NCBI GenBank assembly: GCA_040776905.1
Contig: JAXGZQ010000001.1
Location: 434,001-498,000, forward strand
Source of the DNA: SLHU01 sp009929975
GTDB lineage: Bacteria; Bacillota; Clostridia; Saccharofermentanales; UBA5734
DNA: 64,000 nt
Reading direction: 5' to 3'
Below the pieces are notes generated by a model, which saw only the letters and a program-made list of their open reading frames with translations, did not search any database and had not been told where the DNA came from. Within the stretch, counting starts at the first letter, position 1. Each line of letters begins with the position of its first letter. Shown here in pieces: positions 8,558 through 16,127 of this stretch. Made by a program: the position numbers and the translations under genes.

Positions 8558-9463
8558 ATGCTGGACTTTATTTCCATGCCAATGGGATTTGTTTTAAAAT
8601 TTATATATGATAATCTCGCGTTTCAAAATTATGGAATTGCAATCGTGATCTTTACGGTAGGCGTAAAGACACTGCTGCTTCCCATGACGATCAAGCAGGT
8701 ACAATCCACCTCGAAACTAAGTGCGCTTCAGCCGCAGATGCAGGAAATACAAAAGAATTACAGCGACGACAAAGAAAAGCAAAGCGCCGAAATGATAAAG
8801 CTGTACCAGGAAAACAAGGTAAATCCGGTAGGAGGCTGTCTTCCTCTTTTAATACAGATGCCAATTTTGTTTTCCCTGTATTATGTGATTTCTCAGCCTT
8901 TAAAGTATATGGCGGGAAAATCTCCTGAGATTATCGCACAGCTATATTCGTTGATTCCATCAGGAGCTGGAAACATCGAAAATATGAAGGATCTGAGCAT
9001 CATTACTTATTTTAACAGCCATCCTGAGCAGCATGCAAAAATATTTAACCTGTTAAAACCGGAAGAACTGCTGAATATGAGTTTCTTGGGGATCAATCTT
9101 GGTGCGATACCCTCTTGGAATCCGAGCAACTATTTCACTTCCGATGCAGACCTGCATAGCTGCCTTTTGCTGTTGATTCCGATATTGTCAGGACTTACAT
9201 CCTATATTTCTATGAAATACTCTATGAAGGACACCCTGAAAGCAAACGGAACAGAGATGCAAACCTCTATACAGAATAATATGGCTTTACTCTCCCCCAT
9301 CATGAGTGGGGTAATTGCGTTTACAGTCCCTGCCGGGCTGGGGCTGTATTGGATTATCGGTAATATCTATCAGCTTCTGCAGCAGGTATTTCTTGATATT
9401 TTTGTACTAAAAAAATTCAGCAAAAACAATTGCGATAAACTGCATACAGAGGACGGCACCTGA
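8558..9463 (+). CDS. yidC: YidC/Oxa1 family membrane insertase
   Basis: 301 residues, the compact Gram-positive YidC form. It inserts proteins into the membrane with or without SecYEG. After an N-terminal hydrophobic stretch comes the YidC core AIVIFTVGVKTLLLPMTIKQ, with a basic residue in the first core segment, then the coiled hairpin ALQPQMQEIQKNYSDDKEK, NPVGGCLPLLIQMPI and a C-terminal GLYWIIGNIYQLLQQ. An alternative ATG seven codons upstream lacks a ribosome site, while GGAGG lies before the chosen start, though at a long 14-base spacing. No lipobox cysteine is seen. The context with lgt suggests a specialised paralogue. Confidence 0.88.
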   Translation: MLDFISMPMGFVLKFIYDNLAFQNYGIAIVIFTVGVKTLLLPMTIKQVQSTSKLSALQPQMQEIQKNYSDDKEKQSAEMIKLYQENKVNPVGGCLPLLIQMPILFSLYYVISQPLKYMAGKSPEIIAQLYSLIPSGAGNIENMKDLSIITYFNSHPEQHAKIFNLLKPEELLNMSFLGINLGAIPSWNPSNYFTSDADLHSCLLLLIPILSGLTSYISMKYSMKDTLKANGTEMQTSIQNNMALLSPIMSGVIAFTVPAGLGLYWIIGNIYQLLQQVFLDIFVLKKFSKNNCDKLHTEDGT

Positions 9464-9573
9464 TTTTTGTAAGATTATGGATTGCTTGTTTTACGCAGTT
9501 TAGCCAATATACTAATAAGACGCTGCCGAGGCACCGCCAAGGTGTCAAAACAATAATTTAGGAGATATACAGC

Positions 9574-10662
9574 ATGAATATTGTAGATTATGCAGAATCA
9601 CAAATGGAGGACTTCGAAACCACTAAGTTCAATCTGGTGGATAGCTTGGTCTTATCTCAATTCACCTATATTCACTTTAATAAGGTTGTACCGGGGCTTG
9701 CAGATAACCGAGCGCCTGTAAAAATTGGAGAGCTGCTGAAAGCAGAGCATATTCCCCACATGCTGCACAATGTGCGGGATCCCAAAAGCAATTATAGCCT
9801 TTTGCTTGCTCTTGGAATGAGCCCAAGGTTTCGGAATATTCGAATGTGCTGCTATTCAGACAGCTTAAATATAACGGAACAAAAGCAATTTGCAGCTGTT
9901 ACCTACCTGCTTGATGATAAAACCGCTTATGTTGCCTATCGAGGCACAGATTCAACTATTGTAGGCTGGAAGGAGGACTTCAATATGGCTTTTATTTCTC
10001 CCGTGCCTGCACAGCAGGAGGGCGTGTCCTATTTGGATGCTGTGGCTGAACGGTTTCCGCATGTGTTAATGGTGGGAGGACATTCTAAAGGAGGAAACAT
10101 TGCGGTTTATTCTTCTATGGAATGTCGGCCGGACGTTCAAGACCGTATTGCAGGTATCTATAGTCATGATGGCCCCGGTTTTAAAGACGAAATATTTACA
10201 AGCGAAAAATATGCAGGCATTAAAGCGAGAATACACAAAACCTTACCTCAGTCTTCTTTGGTCGGAATGCTTCTGCAGCATCAGGAAGATTATGTTGTGG
10301 TAGAAAGCAAGCAATTTTGGATCATGCAGCATGACCCCTTCTCATGGATCATCAATAATGGCGACTTTCAATATACACAGGGCCTTACCGGAGGAGCAGA
10401 GCATGTCAATACCGTTATTAATCAGTGGCTCTCATCCTTGGATAATGAAAAACGAGAGTTGTTCGTAACAACGCTTTATAGCGTAATTGAATCCATTGGG
10501 GTTGTAAATTTCAGTGATTTTACTGAAGATTGGCACGGAAAAGCTTTTACGGCCATGGAAACTGTAAAAGGTATTGACACAGAAACTAAGCGTTTTGTTT
10601 TTAAAACCATCAAATCACTTCTGGCATTGTATGTAAAGAATTTACGTTTCCCTTTAAGGTGA
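9574..10662 (+). CDS. Mbeg1-like (DUF2974) alpha/beta hydrolase
   Basis: 362 residues. The nucleophile elbow GGHSKGG (Ser171) and the upstream VAYRGTD strand with oxyanion region mark a lipase-like alpha/beta hydrolase; SHDGPGF follows at about residue 202 with a candidate acid. This pattern is that of the Firmicute DUF2974/Mbeg1-like family. AGGAG is seen seven bases before the ATG. It closes the lipid/membrane gene row, so an acyl-ester or lysophospholipid substrate is plausible, though none has been shown for this family that I can name. No signal peptide is present, so it is likely cytoplasmic. Confidence 0.8.
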   Translation: MNIVDYAESQMEDFETTKFNLVDSLVLSQFTYIHFNKVVPGLADNRAPVKIGELLKAEHIPHMLHNVRDPKSNYSLLLALGMSPRFRNIRMCCYSDSLNITEQKQFAAVTYLLDDKTAYVAYRGTDSTIVGWKEDFNMAFISPVPAQQEGVSYLDAVAERFPHVLMVGGHSKGGNIAVYSSMECRPDVQDRIAGIYSHDGPGFKDEIFTSEKYAGIKARIHKTLPQSSLVGMLLQHQEDYVVVESKQFWIMQHDPFSWIINNGDFQYTQGLTGGAEHVNTVINQWLSSLDNEKRELFVTTLYSVIESIGVVNFSDFTEDWHGKAFTAMETVKGIDTETKRFVFKTIKSLLALYVKNLRFPLR

Positions 10663-10913
10663 ACAAGAATATCGTTTACTACGTGGTTTGACAATGACTT
10701 CCGCACTGGGATCTGGATCACAGCACCTACACTTGAAAATTGATAAAAACGATGAAGATTAATAATTGTATTTGACCGCAATACGTTTTGGCAATTCGCT
10801 TTGCCCGCAGCCTCAAAGAGTCGTTCACTGGTTTACATAGCGTTGCGTTCGTTTTTCGCTGCCTTTTTTGCCGTAATCGATTGCCGCCTGGGGTATCTAT
10901 GCAGACAGGCAAG

Positions 10914-11066
10914 TCATAGCTCACATTGGGGAATCTGCCAGACCGGTTTTCCATTTTGAATTTCAATGGCCTTGCGGGGACAGATTGTTTTGCAGAGCCG
11001 ACAGCCAATGCAGTTGTTGCTTGTGTAGCCATGAAAAATCTCCACGAGAAGGGATTGGTGTATCAT
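10914..11066 (-). pseudogene. 4Fe-4S ferredoxin-domain remnant
   Basis: A short minus-strand frame of about 50 residues contains NCIGCRLCKTICPRKAIEI, a perfect CxxCxxCxxxCP 4Fe-4S motif, and then stops shortly after a further cysteine where a second cluster would begin. The size and context suggest a leftover of an EFR1-type or other bacterial ferredoxin protein. There is no clear ribosome site. An overlapping frame of similar length has no motif and is rejected. The rest of 10663-11180 holds no convincing gene. Confidence 0.55.
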
Positions 11067-11180
11067 GACGCACACAGATTCGTTCATCTCACTGAATCGG
11101 ATTAACAGCAGCCTGTTTTAACGCTGTACAAAACAGCCTCCATTGCGCGGAACAAAAACTGATAGCTATAATAAAAGAAT

Positions 11181-11266
11181 ACAGCCAAGGGCAAAACTGG
11201 TGAAAACCGGGGGCGCAAAGCTGAGGGTCTAAGGCGTTTTCGGATGTTATGATAGCCTGGCTACCA
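11181..11266 (+). ncRNA. Cyclic di-GMP-I (GEMM) riboswitch aptamer
   Basis: The sequence follows the GEMM-I consensus closely: CAGCCAAGGGCAAA, a GGTGAAAACC tetraloop helix, the GGGCGCAAAGC core, GGGTCTAAGGC, a variable P3 helix and the closing ATAGCCTGGCTACC. The GAAA tetraloop docks with a receptor in P3 in this family, and the ligand is cyclic di-GMP or, in a subclass, cyclic AMP-GMP. It is followed directly by a terminator hairpin, so it would switch transcription. The gene it once controlled is not present: a minus-strand ISL3 remnant starts about 200 bases downstream. Confidence 0.85.
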
Positions 11267-11274
11267 AAAACCGC

Positions 11275-11317
11275 GCAGGACCTGCCCTTTCCGATGAGGG
11301 TAGACCCCTGCATTTTT
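11275..11317 (+). terminator. Terminator expression platform of the GEMM riboswitch
   Basis: GCAGG (11275-11279) pairs with CCTGC (11307-11311), with an inner CCCT/AGGG pairing, and ATTTTT follows. It starts nine bases after the aptamer, as expected of a transcription-terminating riboswitch. Confidence 0.7.
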
Positions 11318-11347
11318 CACGGCTTTTGACGAAGCATTTGGATATCG

Positions 11348-11389
11348 GGATACCGGCTTTCGCTCTGCACCGAGGCGAAAGAGGTATCT
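11348..11389. other. Stable stem-loop between riboswitch and ISL3 remnant
   Basis: GGATACC plus CTTTCGC pair with GCGAAAG plus GGTATCT around an 11-base loop, giving about fourteen pairs with a small internal bulge. No U-tract follows, so it is not a simple terminator. The stretch 11318-11482 has no gene; this hairpin is its only clear structure. Confidence 0.5.
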
Positions 11390-11482
11390 CTATGGGTAAC
11401 AACCGCCACATTTTTGCGCGGAGGTGTAGATAAAAACGGCGCAGTCCGTACATACCTCCCAACAACTCAATATAAAAATAAG

Positions 11483-11761
11483 GGCTCTTTAACATTTAGT
11501 GTTGGTACGCTAGAATAGAGCTACGAACTGGCTAATCCTTTATGGGGTTGGCCAGTTTTTTAGTGAGGTTGAAACAGATAATGATTCTTGTCCGAAGGTT
11601 GACGAAGGAACGGTAGCCATACGACACTCGCTTAATTAACTTGATTTTGTTGTTCATCCCTTCAATGATGCCATTGGTAAGCTTGGTACGGAACGAGTTA
11701 CGGATGTAAGGAGCGAGCTTCTGGAAGGTATTCATCGCGGAGTTAAGGTGATCATGGATCT
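11483..11761 (-). mobile_element. Truncated ISL3-family element
   Basis: One end GGCTCTTTAAC resembles the ISL3 terminal repeat (compare GGCTCTTTATC at the intact element ending at 27077). It contains only the C-terminus of an ISL3 transposase (11532-11763), with the motifs LTNGIIEGMNNKIK and GYRSFVNLRTRI. The 5' part is missing: the IS150-type element abuts at about 11762, and no matching remnant appears on its far side, so a deletion must have followed or accompanied that insertion. Confidence 0.75.
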
Positions 11762-11763
11762 TC
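11532..11763 (-). pseudogene. ISL3 transposase, C-terminal fragment
   Basis: About 77 residues remain, homologous in pattern to the end of the complete ISL3 transposase at 25765: a DDE-domain tail with IEGMNNKIK and YGYRSFVNLRTRI. The apparent N-terminal residues come from the adjacent IS150-type end. Non-functional. Confidence 0.75.
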
Positions 11764-11784
11764 AACACTTTTCCGGACAATTTG

Positions 11785-12669
11785 TTAAGCGACTGCTTGT
11801 AACTGGCTCTGCTGCCACTGTTTGAGGAATTGGATCGTGCTGAGGTAGCCCAACCGTTTCTGTGCTCGATGTCGATTGTAAAAGACTTCTATATATTCAA
11901 AGATCGCTTGCCGTGCCTTTTCCCTCGTCGGGTAGAAATGCCAGTGTACGATCTCTTTCTTCAGAATGGCGAAGAAGCTTTCACTCCAGGAATTATCGCC
12001 AGGTATACCGACTCTTGAGAAGCTCTGCTGCCATCCATAACCGGCTATCTGGTTCATCACATCCTTGGCTGTATACTGGCTGCCCCGATCACTGTGGAAG
12101 ATGACCCCTTCAGGCAAGCTCTAGCGTTCCTTGGCCATTTTGATCGTTTGAGCAACAAGCTCCGCTTGCATTGTCTCCGTCTGGTGTTCAGCCAAAACTG
12201 TATTGGTCAGAACGTCCCGCACTTGACACAAGTAGTCAAAGCCTTCGCCGGTGCGGATATAGCTGATATCACTCGATAAAACTTGGAAAGGATAGGTGAT
12301 TTCAAGATTCTTGGTCAAATTCTTGTAGGCCTCGCTGCGAGCCTTCCGACTGTCGGTCAGGGAACGCTGTCTACGCCGGCAATGGCTTGATTTCAAGCCT
12401 TCTTCAGACATAATCCGTTTGATCACCGGATAGGATGCCTGATACCCGTCTCGTCTCATACAACCGCAAATACGATCCGCCCCATAGGTGCCCTGGCCTT
12501 CGTCGTGAAAACGATCAAGCACGACCCGACGCTTCTCTTGATCCCGTGCTGCACGATTCTCACGGTCTCTTTTCCAGTCATAGTATCCTGATGTCGATAC
12601 GCCCAAGGTTTTGGCCCACTTCGCGGTGGCGTGTTGATTCTGATGTTCCATGAACTGGAAACATTCCAC
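11785..12669 (-). pseudogene. IS150-type orfB transposase with in-frame TAG
   Basis: rve/DDE integrase domain with DISYIRTGEGF (first Asp), HSDRGSQYT (second Asp) and the terminal PGDNSWSESFFAILKKE (Glu). A TAG codon at 12121-12123 interrupts it after ...MAKER; the next frame-matched residues are SLPEGVIFHSDRG, and the intact copy at 23428 reads through this position. The defect is therefore a substitution, not a frameshift. The two halves are otherwise in frame. Confidence 0.85.
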
Positions 12670-12674
12670 TGGCT

Positions 12675-12956
12675 CTATTTTTGATTTCTTGCGAAGAAGG
12701 CCGAAGCTTTTTTTAAGATTTCATTTTCCTCCTCAAGCTCAGCAATCCGGTACCGCAGTTTTTTCAATTCATCGTTCTGCTCGGTCATTTGGGTCTTGTC
12801 ACCATCAGGTGTGTACTCTCGCCGCCAGCGATGCAGCATATTGGTATTGATCCCGAGACTTTCGGCTATTGTCTTGATTGATCGTTCGCTGCTGTATCTC
12901 AACCGCACGGCTCGGCGTTTGAATTCCTCATCATATTTCCTTCGGTTGTTTGGCAT
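12675..12956 (-). CDS. IS150-type orfA (HTH) protein
   Basis: 93 residues with an N-terminal helix-turn-helix (RRKYDEEFKRRAVRL...IKTIAESLGIN) and a leucine-rich coiled region (LRYRIAELEEENEILKKASAF). In IS3 elements OrfA binds the ends, and a -1 slip on the A-rich run in LKKAS fuses it to OrfB; here the run TTAAAAAAAGC is present. Since orfB is broken, the product could act only as a regulator. Confidence 0.85.
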   Translation of the reverse strand: MPNNRRKYDEEFKRRAVRLRYSSERSIKTIAESLGINTNMLHRWRREYTPDGDKTQMTEQNDELKKLRYRIAELEEENEILKKASAFFARNQK

Positions 12957-13012
12957 TTCTTGACCCTCCTGAACTTGATACTATCTTACCAAACTGTCCG
13001 AAATTCTAGCAT

Positions 13013-13582
13013 AGACCCCTCTGCGTCGAAACGGTCAAACGCCGGATGGCCTGCGGAGAATGCGGCGCTCCCTTTGACAAGAACACCCCCACCAACGCCA
13101 CAGGCAACCGCTGGTGGCACTGCTCGAATCCCGAATGCGGCTGCGCCATGAAGATGAAGGATCAGGCGCTGGAGGAAAAGGTCACCGCTCTCATGAATCG
13201 GGTCATCCTGCAACCGGAGTTGCTGTGGCAGACGGAAGCGGCGGATAACGCCTTCTCGCTGGAAGCCGCCCGGATGCAGAACGAGATCAACCGGGAGCTG
13301 GGCAAGCCGGAACCGGGCGAGGAATACCTGACCGCCCTGATTTTCGGCTGCGCCGCCGAGAAATACGCCATGCTGGAGGACAGCGTCCGGCAGCAAAACC
13401 GCGTCCGGCTCCAGAAGAAGCTGAAAGCACAGCTTGTCCTGACCGCCTTTGATCCCGAGTGTTCGGGGAAATGGCGGAAGCCCTGCTGGTGGGCGCCGGG
13501 AGAACGCTTTCCCTGCGGCTTACAGGCGGAAACATCATATGCGAAAACGGAAAGGAGCAGAACATACATGCAAAAGACAACT
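13013..13582 (+). pseudogene. Large serine recombinase 1, C-terminal remnant
   Basis: Only the recombinase zinc-ribbon and tail remain: ACGECGAPFDKN, then HCSNPECGC, then a helical region. The N-terminal catalytic domain is cut off at the IS150-type end. A one-base deletion near 13460 (GAGTGTTCGG, where GAG CTG TTC is expected) shifts the frame; corrected, the tail continues to TGA at about 13582, overlapping the start of recombinase 2. GC content is much higher than in the flanks, marking a foreign element. It is not one continuous gene with its neighbour. Confidence 0.7.
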
Positions 13583-14712
13583 GAGAGGATCATCACCGAA
13601 ATTCCCGCCATTCCCGTATATACAGAGCGGGACATCCGCAAGCGGGAGCTGCGGGTGGCGGCTTACTGCCGCGTCTCCACCAACAGTGAGGAACAGCTCA
13701 ACAGCTACAATTCACAGATCGAGTATTACACCAGCATCATCCAGGAAAACCCCCGCTGGAAGCTGGCGGGGATATTCCCGGACGAGGGACTGTCGGGCAC
13801 CTCCACCAAAAAACGCAAGCAGTTCAACCTGATGATGCAGAAATGCAGGCGGGGCGGCATCGACCTCATCATCACCAAGTCGGTTTCCCGCTTCGCCCGC
13901 AACACGCTGAACAGCCTCAGCCATGTGCGTAAGCTCAAGGCGATGGGCGTGGGCGTCATTTTGAAAAAGAGGGCGTCAACACGGTGGAAATGGACGACGA
14001 AACCCTGCTGACCATTTTCAGCGCCCTTGCCCAAAACGAGAGCCAGTCCCTCTCCAGGAACGTCAGCATGGGCTTCCAGCAGGCGTTCAAGGCGAGCAAG
14101 GTGCCCTTCCACCGCATTCTCGGCTACCGAAAAAACGCGGAAGGCAATCCGGAAATCCTGCCGGAGGAAGCCGCTGTGGTCAGGCGGATCTACCACCGCT
14201 ACCTCGCCGGGCAGAGCGTCCGCCAGATCGCCAATGACCTCATGGCGGACGGCGTCCCTTCCTCGCGGGGCAAGGAAAAATGGGGCGATATGGCGATCCA
14301 GTGCATCCTGCGCAACGAGAGGTACGCCGGGGACGCCCTGCTCCAGAAAACCTATGTGGAGGACTGCCTGACCCACCGGAGCGTGAAAAACAACGGAGAG
14401 CGGCCTCAATATTACATCCGGAACAACCATCCCGCCATCATCGACCGGGACGTCTGCAACAAGGTGCAGAAAGAAACGGCGCGCCGGGGAAGCAAGCGGA
14501 AAACGCCCTCCAAAACCGCGCGGACCGGGGGCTCCAAGTACAGCGGCAAATACGCCCTCAGCGAAGTGCTGGAGCGGGAACCCCTCCTGCTCTCGGAATA
14601 TGACGATCAAATCGTCCGCCAACTGATCGACACTGTGCGGGTGCTGGAAAAGGATCGGATCGCAGTCATCCTCAAGGGCGGCCTTGAGGTCGAGCAGCGG
14701 GTGGAGGCTTGA
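13568..14712 (+). pseudogene. Large serine recombinase 2, frameshifted and internally deleted
   Basis: Starts at ATG 13568 behind AAAGGAGCAG. The resolvase domain is clear: RVAAYCRVSTNSEEQ with the catalytic Ser, DEGLSGTSTKKR, and ITKSVSRFARN. A missing T near 13960 (GTCATTTTGAAA, where GTC ATT TTT GAA is expected) breaks the frame; it resumes as EGVNTVEMDDETLLTIFSALAQNES and the recombinase domain RRIYHRYLAGQSVRQIA. Near 14570 the sequence jumps from KYALSEVLE to the terminal tail, so the zinc ribbon is deleted. Two tandem recombinases of this kind typically mobilise clostridial Tn4451/Tn1549-like or SCCmec-like elements; this pair is dead. Confidence 0.8.
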
Positions 14713-15023
14713 GCATAGACACCCCAATGGCGGATATTCAAGATGGTCTCGGTTTTAGAGGGAATCCCCGGCTGGCAATCGCCATCCGGGGATTCATGCA
14801 CATGATGGAGGTGGCAGCCGATCTGCCAAGATCGACCTGCAGCAAGGGTAGTTGTCGCTCTCTTCGTGAAACGAAGGTCATTGCGTACCTGCCGCCTGGC
14901 TTGTCCTTCCGGCTTGTGCACCAAAGGTATCCGGTTCTCCTGTATGAAGTTGTCAAAGATCGCTTTATGAGAAGATAAAAGTCCCTCTCATAAGCCATGA
15001 GATTTGAAGAGCATTTTTAAACC
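14713..15023. other. Intergenic stretch without a convincing gene
   Basis: Open frames exist on both strands here (for example 14738-14998 minus), but neither has a ribosome site, a domain or codon usage like the flanks. It begins with AGCATAGACACCCC, similar to AGCATAGACCCC at the other side of the recombinase block (13008). No RNA or terminator was recognised. Confidence 0.4.
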
Positions 15024-15449
15024 CTAATCCTCAAAATTTTTCAATTCTTTTTCTAAAGTCTTCAATCCTTGAGTGATCGACTTGCAGACAGCCATAACAC
15101 TGACACCTTCAGCTCGGGCGATCTCAGTTTTGGTCATCTCCAGAAAGTAGTAGGCGTAGATTCGCTTTGCCTGAAGGTCCGGCAGCTTGGCGATGGCAGC
15201 ATGCAGCTCCTGGTTCGTCATCTTCCGCTCATAGATCTCATAAGGCGACATGGAGACAAAGATCGCATCGTGCTCGATCCCGTCCTCTCGGTCCAGGGAG
15301 TAATGGGCCTTGTTCAAATAAACCTTGCGCTGATAATTCAGCTCTTTCCGCCTGGATTCTTCAAAGATCTCAGCGATTTCATCATCAACCAGGACAAAAC
15401 TATCGTGTTCATAAAACGGGTAGAATTCACGCAGATTAATCTTTTTCAT
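15024..15449 (-). CDS. Sigma-70 region 4-like regulator
   Basis: 141 residues. The C-terminal half (about residues 80-135) fits sigma region 4: LPDLQAKRIYAYYFLEMTKTEIARAEGVSVMAVCKSITQGLKTLEKEL, a helix-turn-helix ending in the recognition helix. The N-terminal half carries no region 2, so this is the short phage/conjugative-element type that probably acts as a regulator. The start is the ATG seven bases after AAGGAG; longer forms place the ribosome site inside the gene. It is convergent with the recombinase debris and lies in the same strand group as the zinc-ribbon and polymerase genes. Confidence 0.75.
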   Translation of the reverse strand: MKKINLREFYPFYEHDSFVLVDDEIAEIFEESRRKELNYQRKVYLNKAHYSLDREDGIEHDAIFVSMSPYEIYERKMTNQELHAAIAKLPDLQAKRIYAYYFLEMTKTEIARAEGVSVMAVCKSITQGLKTLEKELKNFED

Positions 15450-15564
15450 TTTCATTCTCCTTCTCGTTGTTGGCTTGTTAGCGGCGAACAAGAAGGAGGC
15501 GGCGGACTGCGGCATCTCGGAGAGATATGGCAGCCATGGTCATTTATTGAGCTGTAAACAAACA

Positions 15565-15595
15565 TGACAGGCTCCTTTTGGCGGGGAGCCTGTCA
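15565..15595. terminator. Strong hairpin with 11-bp perfect stem
   Basis: TGACAGGCTCC (15565-15575) and GGAGCCTGTCA (15585-15595) pair perfectly around a nine-base loop. No clear U-tract follows on either strand, so it may be a terminator back-up or a processing site. Confidence 0.45.
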
Positions 15596-15631
15596 TTGGT
15601 GATACACTGCCAAAAAAGCTGATTACTGAAT

Positions 15632-15672
15632 AAAAAAGACCGGATGATCCTCTAAATTGAGTAATCATCCGG
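15632..15672 (-). terminator. Rho-independent terminator of the zinc-ribbon/polymerase transcript
   Basis: Read on the minus strand, CCGGATGAT pairs with ATCATCCGG and is followed directly by TCTTTTTTATT. It lies about 130 bases after the stop of the zinc-ribbon gene. The region 15673-15798 contains no gene. Confidence 0.7.
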
Positions 15673-15798
15673 CGGTGGTAGCTCAGTGAATCGGCTCCGG
15701 TGCTCGGTATCGATTTGTATTCAGTTGTTCACTATCCGCTTGTGCGGTGGTCGCTACTTAGTAGAGTGCGCCGGTGCTCCATAATCAGATAATGATGG

Positions 15799-16110
15799 TC
15801 AGGCCTGATCGGCTATGACCGGAATGGTTGCGACTTTCCCGCACATCTCGCATTTGATGGTGACGATGCCAACACTATCGGTTGAAACGTCGAAGAGTCG
15901 CTTGCCGCAATAAGGGCAGTTGATGGCTTTGTAAAATTCATCGAAGGCTTCCTTGTCGGCCCCCAGGATGATTTCGGTGGTCCGCTGGCAGTCTGCTTTA
16001 TGTGGGCAGATCTTGGTATTGCTGCATTTGATTAGGATCTTCAGTTTTGAACCTTCTATGGTGTCAAACAGTCTTCTTTCTCTGCTGCATTTGATTTGCA
16101 CATTTCTCAT
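15799..16110 (-). CDS. Small zinc-ribbon protein
   Basis: 103 residues with cysteines at CSNTKICPHKADC near 29-41, INCPYCGKRLF near 64-74 and KCEMCGK near 87-93. The two CxxC pairs form a probable zinc ribbon. No family name can be assigned. The gene starts 17 bases after the Y-family polymerase gene ends, so the two are probably one transcript. A GGAGG-type site precedes the ATG. A nucleic-acid role is likely from fold type alone, but this is inference. Confidence 0.65.
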   Translation of the reverse strand: MRNVQIKCSRERRLFDTIEGSKLKILIKCSNTKICPHKADCQRTTEIILGADKEAFDEFYKAINCPYCGKRLFDVSTDSVGIVTIKCEMCGKVATIPVIADQA

Positions 16111-16127
16111 TGGATTTCCCTCCTGTG

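Larger units (their letters stand above)
11762..13011 (-). mobile_element. IS3-family (IS150-type) element, copy 1, inactivated
   Basis: Ends match the second copy at 23403-24661: left TCAACACTTT..CGGACAATTT and right CCGAAATTCTAGCA. It carries orfA and an orfB interrupted by an in-frame stop. The exact left boundary is uncertain by a few bases, and no target duplication can be recognised because both flanks are truncated genes. Confidence 0.8.

Noticed and set aside
10727..11032. Minus-strand frame of 101 residues
   Set aside because: The 4Fe-4S motif is in a different frame of the same strand, so this one is a shadow.
13046..14011. A single 321-residue recombinase gene
   Set aside because: It joins the tail of one recombinase to the head of a second through a frameshift; the true second start is ATG 13568.
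14738..14998. Minus-strand frame of 86 residues in the gap after the recombinases
   Set aside because: No ribosome site, domain or supporting neighbours.
15671..15780. tRNA-like string GGTGGTAGCTCAGT
   Set aside because: Only a D-arm-like piece; no anticodon arm, T-arm or acceptor pairing was found.
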